DNA from: Gracilibacillus salitolerans
GTDB taxonomy: Bacteria > Bacillota > Bacilli > Bacillales > Amphibacillaceae
Length of the DNA: 64,000 bases
Assembly (NCBI RefSeq): GCF_009650095.1
Contig: NZ_CP045915.1
Location: 4,278,001 to 4,342,000 of the forward strand
Reading direction: 5' to 3'
Part shown: piece after piece, positions 51,270 through 60,498 of the stretch
Numbering within the stretch: the first letter of the stretch is position 1
Layout: every line of letters starts with the position of its first letter
Notes under the pieces: model-generated
Databases searched by the model: none
Told to the model about the DNA's origin: nothing
The model's input: only the letters and a program-made list of their open reading frames with translations
Position numbers and translations under genes: made by a program

Positions 51270-52472
51270 TTACAAACCATTAGTTTTCCTTCTGCTTTCA
51301 ACTACAATTACCCTGCTTATTATACTTCCTACAGCTAATAGAATACTAAAATGCTTACTATTATAGTAAACTAAACCAATAGACATTACTATGTAAGAAA
51401 TAATTATTGCAATAAAAGTATAGCAAATTGTTTTATATTTATTATTTTTAGCAGTCTTAAACAAATCTTTTAATACTACAAAATGAAGAAGATAAAAGAC
51501 TAATACTCCTAATATTCCTGTACCAACCAATAGTTCAATAAAATTATTATGGGAATAAAAGTTTCCTCCTCCATAACTACTCAATAAATATTTATAATTA
51601 TCTATACCATATCCGGTAAGCGGTTGGTCTTTAAACATCTCTAATCCAAAAGAAGTCAACTGATTTCTAACATTTATTGATGCCTCCTCATTACTATCTT
51701 CGATTATAAATGAGATTAAGTTTTCAACTCTATTGCCGATTATCTCATAAAAAATTGGAACATTGAATATTAAATAAGAAATGACGAGTAATATAAATAA
51801 ACCTATTACTACAAACTTGATTTTGTTGCTAAACCCTTTTCTATTTCTAAAGTATAATATAATTATCATATTTAATATTATAAATAATAATGCTTTTCTG
51901 GAACCTGTTAATAAAATAGTGGGAACCATTATAAACAATAATAATATATACCAATATTTTTTTTCTTCCAAAATAAAATAGATGCAAAATGTTGCTGCTA
52001 TACCAATTATAATCCCGACTGAGTTCACGTTTCCTAATTGATCTCCAAATCTTATCAACGTAGAAAAATCTGAAGAAAGTAATATATATATACTCGCTAT
52101 ACTTCCTGAATATACAAAGGAAACCATAAATCTCTCTAACTTATCAATAGTATCTATATAATTAACTAGAGAAATCATGACTAAAAAAATAAAAAACAAA
52201 GATCTAATTTGTATTATTACAGCATCTTGATTAATTGAAAATATGATTGAAATAATAACTAATAAAAAAAACATTAAATAAATTAATAGCGCATTATTAA
52301 AGACAAGTTTTCTTTTACTGAGCAAAAAGTTTGTCCATATCAAAAAAATAAGTAATAACGATATAATATTACTAATTAAACTTAAACCTTCTATAAATAC
52401 AAATATATATAAGCTAAGAATGAAAAAAAATATTATTATATTTATTAACTTATTTAGAGATAACTGCTTCAT
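51270..52472 (-). CDS. wzy: O-antigen ligase/polymerase family protein (Wzy)
   Basis: A 400-residue protein with 10 to 12 membrane helices and the Wzy_C loop: GSRKALLFIILN near residue 190, then LTSFGLEMFKDQPLTGYGID and YSHNNFIELLVGTGILG. It joins flipped repeat units on the outer face of the membrane. ATG 52472 is chosen because AAGGTGAAG lies directly upstream. With Wzx it marks the locus as Wzx/Wzy-dependent. Confidence 0.88.
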   Translation of the reverse strand: MKQLSLNKLINIIIFFFILSLYIFVFIEGLSLISNIISLLLIFLIWTNFLLSKRKLVFNNALLIYLMFFLLVIISIIFSINQDAVIIQIRSLFFIFLVMISLVNYIDTIDKLERFMVSFVYSGSIASIYILLSSDFSTLIRFGDQLGNVNSVGIIIGIAATFCIYFILEEKKYWYILLLFIMVPTILLTGSRKALLFIILNMIIILYFRNRKGFSNKIKFVVIGLFILLVISYLIFNVPIFYEIIGNRVENLISFIIEDSNEEASINVRNQLTSFGLEMFKDQPLTGYGIDNYKYLLSSYGGGNFYSHNNFIELLVGTGILGVLVFYLLHFVVLKDLFKTAKNNKYKTICYTFIAIIISYIVMSIGLVYYNSKHFSILLAVGSIISRVIVVESRRKTNGL

Positions 52473-52580
52473 TAGCTTCACCTTAATTCTATATTTACTA
52501 CGGCAAGACCAATATTCATGATCATTGAAGCACTACATTATAATCTAGTATATTTAGATATAAAGGAGATGCAACCGATT

Positions 52581-53663
52581 TTAACCGCTCTTGATTACGT
52601 CATTAATGTAATCTGTCCACATTTTAATTATATCTTTTGGATAATATTTTTCTATTACTTTTTGTGCTTCTTCCCCGTACTGTTCAGCAACTTCCGGCCT
52701 TTCTATCAAAAATAAAATTGCAGAAGCTATTTTATCAACCTCTCCAGTAGGAACTATTAATCCATTCTTACCATTTTCTATAAGTAATTCTGCACCACCC
52801 GGACTACAATTGGTCGTAACAACTGGCAATCCCACCGCCATAGCCTCTATTAAAGCATTAGGTATACCCTCGTAATCTGAGGTGAGAACAAACATTCTAG
52901 AATTTTTTAATTTGTTTTTAACATCATTCACTTTTCCTGCGAAGAAAACATTATCTGACAAATTATATTCCTTAACCATCTCTTGAACCTTCAACAAATC
53001 AGGACCATCACCATAAAACACTAGCTTTATATCTCTATGTGTTTCAACTACTTTATAAAATGCCTTCACCATTACATCTTGCCTTTTTTGTTTAATATTA
53101 AATCTAGCAACAAACGCAATTTCATTTTTCTTACTTCCGGATGGTATGCGTTCCTCACGATCAATTGTTACAGGGTTTGGTATTACTATACTTTTTTTTC
53201 GAATTATTTCTTTATAATATTCCTTGGCACCTTCTGTTTGAAATACCGCTCCGGAAGCAAACCTATAAAAAGATCTCATAAAAGAGAGAGAGAGACTTTT
53301 TTCATTATAGGGATCGGATCTTTCACATATTATGACTGGGATATTTTTAAATGCTGCACTTAAAATAGAAAGAAAGTTTGAGTTATTTAGAAATGATATG
53401 ATTAAATCTGGATTAGTAGCTTCAATAACTCTTCTCATCTGAAAAATCGGAAGTGTCTTTTTAGAATAAATGCTAGTTTGTGCTTTGTTTCCAGGTATAT
53501 ATTTAATTTCTTTATCTAAGAAGTAGTGATTATTATCACTTGCATAAGTATAAACACTAACCTGATAACCTAAGCGGTTAAGATTATTCGCAAGGAAAGA
53601 GAGCATCTTTCCTGCCCCACCATAGTTCATTAGAGATATTACAAATAAAATTTTTACCTTCAA
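52581..53663 (-). CDS. Family 4 glycosyltransferase
   Basis: A 360-residue GT-B enzyme. N-terminal glycine-rich SLMNYGGAGKMLSFLANNLN, LIISFLNNSNFLS, and C-terminal donor-site EX7E-like region DYEGIPNALIEAMAVGLPVV followed by TTNCSPGGAELLI. Similar to GalNAc- or GlcNAc-transferring members, but the sugar is not certain. The TTG at 53663 is the probable start, with GAAGGG upstream at a somewhat long distance. Confidence 0.87.
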   Translation of the reverse strand: MKVKILFVISLMNYGGAGKMLSFLANNLNRLGYQVSVYTYASDNNHYFLDKEIKYIPGNKAQTSIYSKKTLPIFQMRRVIEATNPDLIISFLNNSNFLSILSAAFKNIPVIICERSDPYNEKSLSLSFMRSFYRFASGAVFQTEGAKEYYKEIIRKKSIVIPNPVTIDREERIPSGSKKNEIAFVARFNIKQKRQDVMVKAFYKVVETHRDIKLVFYGDGPDLLKVQEMVKEYNLSDNVFFAGKVNDVKNKLKNSRMFVLTSDYEGIPNALIEAMAVGLPVVTTNCSPGGAELLIENGKNGLIVPTGEVDKIASAILFLIERPEVAEQYGEEAQKVIEKYYPKDIIKMWTDYINDVIKSG

Positions 53664-53717
53664 AGAAAATCAATTCCCTTCTCCTAAAAGCTACTTAAAA
53701 TAAATTTGATTTTTTGT

Positions 53718-54614
53718 TTATAAGAATTTATGGGGAATACTTTTATAAGACTTCTTAGCATATATTTTGTAAATAGTATAGGGTAATATATACATTAACC
53801 TTGATAAGATTTCCAAGTATTTAGTATTTTTTATAAATCTCTCACTTACATTATTTAAGCACTTACTAATGAAATTAGATGCCTTATATGCGAACCTTAT
53901 GGGAACTGGTAAACTCGTTAGTAGATTTTTATCTTTTTTAATTTCATTCCAAATTGAGGCTCTATCATCAATTTGCACTTTTGCTCTGAAACCTGCATTT
54001 GAACCTCTTACCCTAAATCTAGTATAAACACCATTTACATACCCGATAGGATTATCCCTTGCGATATATCTATAGAAGGCACCATCTTGCCCATATCTTT
54101 TCTCAATAGGAAATCTAATATTACTATCTATTAGTATTTTTCTTAATATAACTACACAGGAAGTTTGTATTTTTAGAGATATAAAACAATCTATAAATAT
54201 ATTACCACTATAAATACTAGTATTTATAGATTTTGTCTTATTCGTGTTTTCCCAAAACATCTCATATGAATGCTGGCTCCAAATATAACCATTTGATTCC
54301 ATTTCTGAAATTTGAATTGTTAGTTTATCTTTATCCCATATATCATCAGAGTCAAGAAAGGCTATATATTTCCCAGAAGATTTTTCTATTCCTAAATTTC
54401 TCGCAGATGCCGGACCGCCATTTTTTTTATTTATTATTATTATTGATGATCCGAATATATTTTTTACCTCTTCCATACTTTCTGAAGACCCATCATTTAT
54501 GACCAAAATTTCTATATTTTTATAAGTTTGTTTTACAACACTATTAATAGCTTCTATAAGCCAATGCATTCCTGAGTAAAATGGTATTACTACACTAACT
54601 AAAGGTTGTTCCAT
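53718..54614 (-). CDS. Family 2 glycosyltransferase
   Basis: A 298-residue GT-A enzyme with VSVVIPFYSGMHWLIEAINS at the N-terminus, ILVINDGSSE, and the DxD motif FLDSDDIWDKDKL near residue 91. The C-terminal third is basic and may contact the membrane. Its start codon lies next to the end of the CapG gene and is preceded by GGGGG, part of the CapG stop region, so the two are probably coupled. Confidence 0.88.
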   Translation of the reverse strand: MEQPLVSVVIPFYSGMHWLIEAINSVVKQTYKNIEILVINDGSSESMEEVKNIFGSSIIIINKKNGGPASARNLGIEKSSGKYIAFLDSDDIWDKDKLTIQISEMESNGYIWSQHSYEMFWENTNKTKSINTSIYSGNIFIDCFISLKIQTSCVVILRKILIDSNIRFPIEKRYGQDGAFYRYIARDNPIGYVNGVYTRFRVRGSNAGFRAKVQIDDRASIWNEIKKDKNLLTSLPVPIRFAYKASNFISKCLNNVSERFIKNTKYLEILSRLMYILPYTIYKIYAKKSYKSIPHKFL

Positions 54615-54617
54615 TGA

Positions 54618-55742
54618 TTATTTCCCCCAAACAACTCTGTTCACATAATCGGTATAAGATATGATTATTCTTAATACTTTTTCAGACACATTTGGCATGT
54701 TATAATCCTCTACCAATCTTAAAGTACATTTTTCTTGTGATTCTAGTACATCAAGTCCTTGTAACACTCTGTCTTTTCCTAAGCCAACCATCATTACAGA
54801 CGCTTCTTCCATAGCTTCTGGTCTTTCGTGAGCTTGTCTTATATTAAGGGCTTTAAATCCAAGAATTGAAGACTCTTCACTAATTGTTCCACTATCACTA
54901 AGAACTGCTTTAGCTTTCATTTGAAGTTTGACATAATCATTAAATCCTAGAGGTTTCATAGTTTTCACTAATGGATTAAATTCGATCCCTTTGGACTCAA
55001 TCACTTTTCTGGTTCTAGGGTGTGTACTCACTATAACTGGCATTGTATATTTTTCAGCAATTGCATTTAAGTTATCAATTAAATCTTGGAAATTGGCGTC
55101 TGAATTAATGTTTTCTTCTCTGTGAGCAGATACTACAAAATAGTTACCTTCTTCTAAATCCAGTTTTTCTAAAACTGTTGAATTCTCTATATCTTCCTTT
55201 CTTGAGTTAAGAACTTCAAACATAGGGCTTCCTGTTTTTATAATTCTATCAGATGGAAATCCTTCTCTGAGAAGATATTCTCTAGCAATATCACTGTATG
55301 TTAAATTAATATCCGCTGTATGATCTACAATTTTTCTATTTGTTTCTTCCGGGACCCTTTGGTCAAAACATCTATTTCCTGCTTCCATATGAAATATAGG
55401 AATATGACGTCTTTTAGCTGCAATAGCACATAAACAGCTATTGGTATCACCTAACACTAAAAATGCATTTGGTTCTACTTCTTCCATAATAGGATCAATT
55501 TTAACAAGTATATTTCCAATAGTTTCTACTGCCGTTCCAGTAGCTGCATTAAGAAAATAATCAGGTTTTTTTAGATTAAAATCTTTAAAGAACACTTCAT
55601 TTAATTCATAATCATAATTTTGTCCTGTATGGACAAGGGTATGTTCTATTGCATTTGATTGTTCTAACTTATTAATAACTGCTGAAAGTCTAATTATTTC
55701 TGGTCTAGTACCAACAACGGTCATAACTTTTAACTTCTTCAT
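54618..55742 (-). CDS. capG: UDP-N-acetylglucosamine 2-epimerase family enzyme (CapG/FnlC type)
   Basis: A 374-residue non-hydrolysing epimerase of the WecB/FnlC group. Motifs include VVGTRPEIIRLSAVINKLE at the N-terminus, HTGQNYDYELNEVFF, then HMEAGNRCFDQRVPEETNRK and SDSGTISEESSILG. In the L-FucNAc pathway it carries out the last step, making UDP-L-FucNAc from UDP-L-PneNAc. That role follows from the capE and capF genes directly upstream in the order E-F-G, as in Staphylococcus aureus type 5/8 loci. Confidence 0.9.
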   Translation of the reverse strand: MKKLKVMTVVGTRPEIIRLSAVINKLEQSNAIEHTLVHTGQNYDYELNEVFFKDFNLKKPDYFLNAATGTAVETIGNILVKIDPIMEEVEPNAFLVLGDTNSCLCAIAAKRRHIPIFHMEAGNRCFDQRVPEETNRKIVDHTADINLTYSDIAREYLLREGFPSDRIIKTGSPMFEVLNSRKEDIENSTVLEKLDLEEGNYFVVSAHREENINSDANFQDLIDNLNAIAEKYTMPVIVSTHPRTRKVIESKGIEFNPLVKTMKPLGFNDYVKLQMKAKAVLSDSGTISEESSILGFKALNIRQAHERPEAMEEASVMMVGLGKDRVLQGLDVLESQEKCTLRLVEDYNMPNVSEKVLRIIISYTDYVNRVVWGK

Positions 55743-55745
55743 CGA

Positions 55746-56855
55746 TTATACCTCCAAATAGTAAGTATCTGGCTTCTCTGGATCAAAGAATTCGTTCGCC
55801 CACATAATAGTAACCATATCTGTATTTCCTAGATTTTCAATATTATGTGTATAACCTGTTGGTATGTCTACTACTTCTAATTTGTCACCACTAACAAAAT
55901 ATTCAATAATCTTATCTGAGTCAATTTTTCTAAAACGAATAACTCCATTTCCGCTCACTACTAGGAACTTTTCATTTTTTGTATGATGCCAATGATTACC
56001 CTTAGTTATACCAGGCTTAGAAATATTAACTGAAACTTGTCCTCTTTCTGGCGTCTTAATAAACTCTGTGAAAGAACCTCTATCGTCTACATTCATATTG
56101 AGGTCATAACTAAAATTATCTCTTGGTAAGTAACTAAGATAAGTACTATATAATTTTTTGGTAAAAGGATCAGACATATCTGGAACTGAACGTTCTTTTC
56201 GACTTTGTTTAAATGAATTAATTAAATTAACTATTTCTCCTAGAGTAATAGAATGAGTAACTGGTACTTCACAAAAGTCTCCAACTTTGTTTTCATTTCC
56301 ATTCAGTCCATTTATTAACTCTTCTATTACATCATCTATATAGATTAGATTCATTAAAACTGATGGATCATTCACAGTAATCGGAAGATCATGTGCAATA
56401 TTGTGACAAAATGTAGCTACCGCACTGTTATAATTAGGTTTACACCATTTACCGAAAACATTAGGGAAACGATATACTAATGCTTTTGCTCCTGTTTGAT
56501 AACTGTATTCAAAGAGTAATTCTTCCCCTGCTTTTTTACTGAGACCGTAAGGGTTATCTATATTAGCTTGAATAGAAGATGAGATCATTACTGGGCAGTT
56601 GTTTTGATGCTTTTTGAGTGTTTCTAATAATGTTGACGTAAAGCCATAGTTTTCATCCATGAATTCAGACTGGTCTTTTGGTCGATTCACTCCAGCAAGA
56701 TGAAATACAAAATCTGCATCTTTACAATAGTCATTAAGTAAAGCAAAGTCCTTTTCCCTACCATATTCAAAGATATCTGTATATTTTCGGTTGTTTAATT
56801 CTGCTACAAGATTTTTTCCAATAAATCCCTTAGCTCCGGTTACTAATATCTTCAT
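55746..56855 (-). CDS. capF: CapF-type bifunctional UDP-sugar reductase/epimerase
   Basis: A 369-residue two-domain enzyme. The N-terminal short-chain dehydrogenase domain (about 1-245) has the Rossmann motif KILVTGAKGFIGKNL and catalytic NPYGLSKKAGEELL. The C-terminal cupin (about 255-369) has the metal ligands of KGNHWHHTKNEKFLVVSG and VDIPTGYTHNIENLG. In the CapE-CapF-CapG route the cupin epimerises C3 and the SDR domain reduces C4 to give UDP-L-PneNAc. Its ATG overlaps the capE stop by one base. Confidence 0.9.
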   Translation of the reverse strand: MKILVTGAKGFIGKNLVAELNNRKYTDIFEYGREKDFALLNDYCKDADFVFHLAGVNRPKDQSEFMDENYGFTSTLLETLKKHQNNCPVMISSSIQANIDNPYGLSKKAGEELLFEYSYQTGAKALVYRFPNVFGKWCKPNYNSAVATFCHNIAHDLPITVNDPSVLMNLIYIDDVIEELINGLNGNENKVGDFCEVPVTHSITLGEIVNLINSFKQSRKERSVPDMSDPFTKKLYSTYLSYLPRDNFSYDLNMNVDDRGSFTEFIKTPERGQVSVNISKPGITKGNHWHHTKNEKFLVVSGNGVIRFRKIDSDKIIEYFVSGDKLEVVDIPTGYTHNIENLGNTDMVTIMWANEFFDPEKPDTYYLEV

Positions 56856-57874
56856 TACTTATTCCAACCTTTCAATTCGTCTTGCACATATTCAAGCATC
56901 AATAATTTATCTTTAATAGCCTCAATATTTAACCTCTCTGTATTATGAGAGTTATATTCATCTTCAGAAGATAGCTTTTGATCTCCTTCTACGAAATATT
57001 TATCATAATTAAGATCTCTCTTATCCGCAGGCACTCGATAAAAACCACCCAAATCTTGTGCAACTACATGTTCTTCTCTAGTTAGTAACGTTTCATAAAG
57101 TTTCTCGCCATGTCGAGTTCCTATAACTTTTATCTCGTTATCTACATTAAATAGCTCCTTAATAGCTTGAGCTAAATCCCCAATAGTAGATGCTGGTGAC
57201 TTTTGAACCATGATATCACCAGCTTCAGCATTCTCAAATGCAAACACTACCAATTCTACAGCTTCTTCAAGACTCATTAAAAACCTAGTCATACTTGGGT
57301 CTGTAACAGTTAATGGTTGTCCATTCTTTATCTGTTCAATAAATAAGGGAATGACAGAGCCTCTAGAAGCCATTACATTACCATAACGAGTACCACAGAT
57401 CAGAGTCCTATTTGAGTCCACTGTTTTTGCTTTTGCTACAAAAACTTTTTCCATCATTGCTTTGGAGATTCCCATTGCGTTAATTGGGTAAGCTGCTTTG
57501 TCAGTTGACAAACAAATTACTTTCTCAACACCACTTTCTACCGCACCTGTTAGTACATTTTCCGTGCCGATTACATTTGTTTTTACCGCTTCTAATGGAA
57601 AAAACTCACATGACGGCACTTGTTTAAGTGCGGCTGCATGAAAAATGTAATCAACACCATGCATGGCGTTTTTCACACTCCCTAAGTCCCTTATATCACC
57701 TAAGTAGAATTTTAGGTTTTCATTTTTATAAAGTTTCCGCATATCATCTTGTTTTTTTTCGTCACGAGAAAAGATTCTGATTTCTTTTATATCTGTATCT
57801 AAAAATCTTTTCATAACAGCATTACCAAAAGAACCTGTACCACCTGTTATTAATAAAGTTTTATTTTTAAACAT
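56855..57874 (-). CDS. capE: CapE-type UDP-GlcNAc 4,6-dehydratase/5-epimerase
   Basis: A 339-residue short-chain dehydrogenase. Cofactor motif LLITGGTGSFGNAVMKRFLD, the active-site MSK-type motif in LSTDKAAYPINAMGISKAMM and the substrate loop TRYGNVMASRGSVIPLF all fit the FnlA/CapE group. It performs the first step of UDP-L-FucNAc synthesis from UDP-GlcNAc. The gene order capE-capF-capG is complete, and the glycosyltransferase just upstream resembles an L-FucNAc transferase. Confidence 0.9.
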   Translation of the reverse strand: MFKNKTLLITGGTGSFGNAVMKRFLDTDIKEIRIFSRDEKKQDDMRKLYKNENLKFYLGDIRDLGSVKNAMHGVDYIFHAAALKQVPSCEFFPLEAVKTNVIGTENVLTGAVESGVEKVICLSTDKAAYPINAMGISKAMMEKVFVAKAKTVDSNRTLICGTRYGNVMASRGSVIPLFIEQIKNGQPLTVTDPSMTRFLMSLEEAVELVVFAFENAEAGDIMVQKSPASTIGDLAQAIKELFNVDNEIKVIGTRHGEKLYETLLTREEHVVAQDLGGFYRVPADKRDLNYDKYFVEGDQKLSSEDEYNSHNTERLNIEAIKDKLLMLEYVQDELKGWNK

Positions 57875-57887
57875 ATAACTACCTCTC

Positions 57888-59087
57888 TCACTTAATAAAG
57901 TGTTTCTCTAATATATCGACCGAGTCCTCAACTTTTAAGTGTTTCAACATATATCTCCGGCCGTTTTTTCCTTTTACTAATAAGTCCTCACTATTTGCCA
58001 TCTCTTTAATTCTTGCTACAAATGAATTAACATCCCCAGAATAAACCCATTCACCACATTGGGCATCAGCTATTAATTTTTTAAGGTCCGAAACATCGTC
58101 TGTTACTGCAAGAACTGGTTTTGCATATTCCATATATGACAAGATTCGAGATGGATAATTTGGAATTGTGAATCGTGGGTCAAGTACAATCAACCCTACA
58201 TTACATTCTTTAGTAATCTGCTCATATTCATTTCTTGGTAAATTTTCAATTACAAGAGCATTTTTTATACTGTTATCTTTTATGGTCTGCTCTAACTTAT
58301 ATCTATCTGTTCCCCTTCCGACAAATAGAAAGAAGATATTAGTTTCATCCTTACAATACTGTACTGCCTTACACAGAATATCTATATACTGTGGCTTTCC
58401 CATATTACCACCAAACAAGAAAACACACGCATCCTTTGGAATACCATATCGTTCACGCATGGGAAATCCATTCTGTTCAGTATTATTAGCTATTTTTTTT
58501 GTGTTCGGGAAAATTTCTACTTTACTAGAATCTAACCAAGAATTGTGATCTAATATATATTTTTTATTAGCAGAAGACATGCATCCAATAACATCAGCAG
58601 TTTGATACAATCTTTTTTCTTTTCCTGTAAAATATTTAAATAAGAGACTATTACTCTTCATAATACCAAGATCAACTGCATTTTGAGGGAATATATCCTT
58701 AAGCATTAAATAAGCTGGGCATTTAAACTTTCTCTTAGCCCAAGCTACTAAACCTGCATTAGTTACAGGAGGGGCCTCAAAGAGAATAAAATCAAACTCT
58801 CGTTCTCCAATATACTTAGTAATACCTTGCTTCATCAACACTGGGATTTTCAAAGTAGTTATCCCCTTTTCAATTAAACCTACATCATAATAATTTCCAG
58901 TTACTATTCGAAGTACATCAAAGCCACGTTCTTTTCCTATTCCTGTCTTCTTTTTACTCTTTGCTTGCTCTGAGACAGCAACAGTTATTTCATGGCCAGA
59001 CTCATGAAGAGCATCTGCTAAATCAGTATAAATTGTGGCACCCTTATCTGGTTCCGGGAACGAAGTGGCAATGTATAATACTCTCAA
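57888..59087 (-). CDS. Family 4 glycosyltransferase, WbuB-like L-FucNAc transferase
   Basis: A 399-residue GT-B protein with N-terminal LYIATSFPEPDKGATIYTDL, LMLKDIFPQNAVDLG (the motif of WbuB-like proteins), the donor-site segment FLFGGNMGKPQYIDIL and RILSYMEYAKPVLAVTDDVS. WbuB enzymes transfer L-FucNAc, which fits the adjoining CapEFG genes. TTG 59087 is the start, with AAGGAG about 10 bases upstream. Confidence 0.85.
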   Translation of the reverse strand: MRVLYIATSFPEPDKGATIYTDLADALHESGHEITVAVSEQAKSKKKTGIGKERGFDVLRIVTGNYYDVGLIEKGITTLKIPVLMKQGITKYIGEREFDFILFEAPPVTNAGLVAWAKRKFKCPAYLMLKDIFPQNAVDLGIMKSNSLLFKYFTGKEKRLYQTADVIGCMSSANKKYILDHNSWLDSSKVEIFPNTKKIANNTEQNGFPMRERYGIPKDACVFLFGGNMGKPQYIDILCKAVQYCKDETNIFFLFVGRGTDRYKLEQTIKDNSIKNALVIENLPRNEYEQITKECNVGLIVLDPRFTIPNYPSRILSYMEYAKPVLAVTDDVSDLKKLIADAQCGEWVYSGDVNSFVARIKEMANSEDLLVKGKNGRRYMLKHLKVEDSVDILEKHFIK

Positions 59088-59123
59088 TTAAATCATTCTC
59101 CTTATTTTCACTTAAAAGCCTTT

Positions 59124-59849
59124 TTACAGATTCCACAAATGATAAATTTGGTGACATTCTACTTGTTTACAACCAACATTATGATAAAAGTTAATTGCAC
59201 CCATGTTTCGTACTTGGGTACCAACTTTAATTTCTTTAACACCTTGTTGGTGTGCCCCATATTCTACTGCCTTAAAGAGACTAGTCCCAATGCCACCTTT
59301 AGTCTCTTTCTTAGAAACAGCAATTAGCTCAATTACACATACATTATCTACATATGAAAATAATAAGAAACCATTTATAACGCCTATTTCATCCTTAGAT
59401 AATGCATAAAACTTGTCCGGATTTCCAAAAGAATTAATAAGCCATTGTTGATAGACACGATCTCCACCTCGTTTAGCTAATTCAAGGTCCTCTGTAAATT
59501 TCGAGAACTTAAAATCTGCTATTTCAGTGATTTGATCATTTTTTTCTAATGCTTGGTGAATTGTTACGCTCTTTGGTTTTTCATCTAAACCTACTAGTTC
59601 TTTCTCAAATTGAATATTTATATCTGCTAAAAACGCTGGTGTATCTTTCCCAATAAACTGTGCATTAATAGGGTCAGAGTTTTTATTCACGATTGATATA
59701 AATTGATAATCTTTAAACCTAGTCTTTAATTCAGCCCATTCATTGAATGTAAGAGGTTTATGTAAAGTAGCTTTAGCACTTGTAACACCGAAAAACTCTG
59801 TATCCCATGCCAATTTATTGAAGGTCACTGCCTCTTCAAGATTTATCAA
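59124..59849 (-). CDS. GNAT-family N-acetyltransferase
   Basis: A 241-residue protein with an N-terminal extension and a C-terminal GNAT domain (about 140-235: VCVIELIAVSKKETKGGIGT contains the acetyl-CoA loop, then VGTQVRNMGAINFYHNVG). The overall layout recalls WecD, which acetylates a 4-amino-4,6-dideoxy sugar nucleotide. Placed with a dehydratase, an aminotransferase and an initiating transferase, it probably N-acetylates a UDP-4-amino sugar. It begins at TTG 59849 behind GGGGTGA. Confidence 0.82.
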   Translation of the reverse strand: MINLEEAVTFNKLAWDTEFFGVTSAKATLHKPLTFNEWAELKTRFKDYQFISIVNKNSDPINAQFIGKDTPAFLADINIQFEKELVGLDEKPKSVTIHQALEKNDQITEIADFKFSKFTEDLELAKRGGDRVYQQWLINSFGNPDKFYALSKDEIGVINGFLLFSYVDNVCVIELIAVSKKETKGGIGTSLFKAVEYGAHQQGVKEIKVGTQVRNMGAINFYHNVGCKQVECHQIYHLWNL

Positions 59850-59868
59850 GAAAAATTCACCCCTTACC

Positions 59869-60498
59869 TTACATTCCTACATCCGTATTATTTTTTGAAC
59901 TCGTACGCTTTTCAGTTACAAATACATCTTCACGCTTAAGAACAGATATGGTTGTTTTGAAAAATATTTTAATATCAAGCCACAATGAAAGGTGGTCTAT
60001 ATAGTAAATATCATTTTGAATTCTTTCTTTCCAAGGGATAGTGTTTCTAAAGTATGCTTGATTATATCCTGTCACACCCGGTTTAATTTCAAGCTTCCTT
60101 TCCTCGTTACCCTTATATAAATCACAATGTTCTGGTAAGTCAGGTCTAGGACCGATAATACTCATATCGCCTTTAATTATATTTAATAATTGAGGAGTCT
60201 CATCCAAACTTGTCTTACGGATAAACTTTCCTATTCGTGTTAATCTTGGATCATCTTCTGCATTAAAAGTTGAACCATCCTCATTTCTTAAGTCAGGAAC
60301 GTTAATTTTCATAGAGCGTAGCTTATACATTTTAAAAACCTTTCCATCTTTGCCGAGACGGGGTGCATTGTAGAAGATTGTTCCTCGATCTTGAAAGTAA
60401 ATAATCGGACCCAGTATTGCAAAGATAATAAGTAAAAGTGGCAGGGCAATAATAGCTAACAATAAATCAAACAACCTTTTGAAAAATCCCTTATACAT
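59869..60498 (-). CDS. Initiating undecaprenyl-phosphate sugar transferase
   Basis: A 209-residue bacterial sugar transferase of the EpsL/PglC size. One membrane-inserted helix near residues 6-30 (RLFDLLLAIIALPLLLIIFA) is followed by the catalytic domain: KMYKLRSM, RLTRIGKFIRKTSLDETPQL, then IIGPRPDLPEH and KPGVTGYNQA. It places the first sugar phosphate on undecaprenyl phosphate. Start ATG 60498 is taken because TAGGTGAG precedes it; the gene overlaps the aminotransferase gene by 8 bases. Confidence 0.92.
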   Translation of the reverse strand: MYKGFFKRLFDLLLAIIALPLLLIIFAILGPIIYFQDRGTIFYNAPRLGKDGKVFKMYKLRSMKINVPDLRNEDGSTFNAEDDPRLTRIGKFIRKTSLDETPQLLNIIKGDMSIIGPRPDLPEHCDLYKGNEERKLEIKPGVTGYNQAYFRNTIPWKERIQNDIYYIDHLSLWLDIKIFFKTTISVLKREDVFVTEKRTSSKNNTDVGM

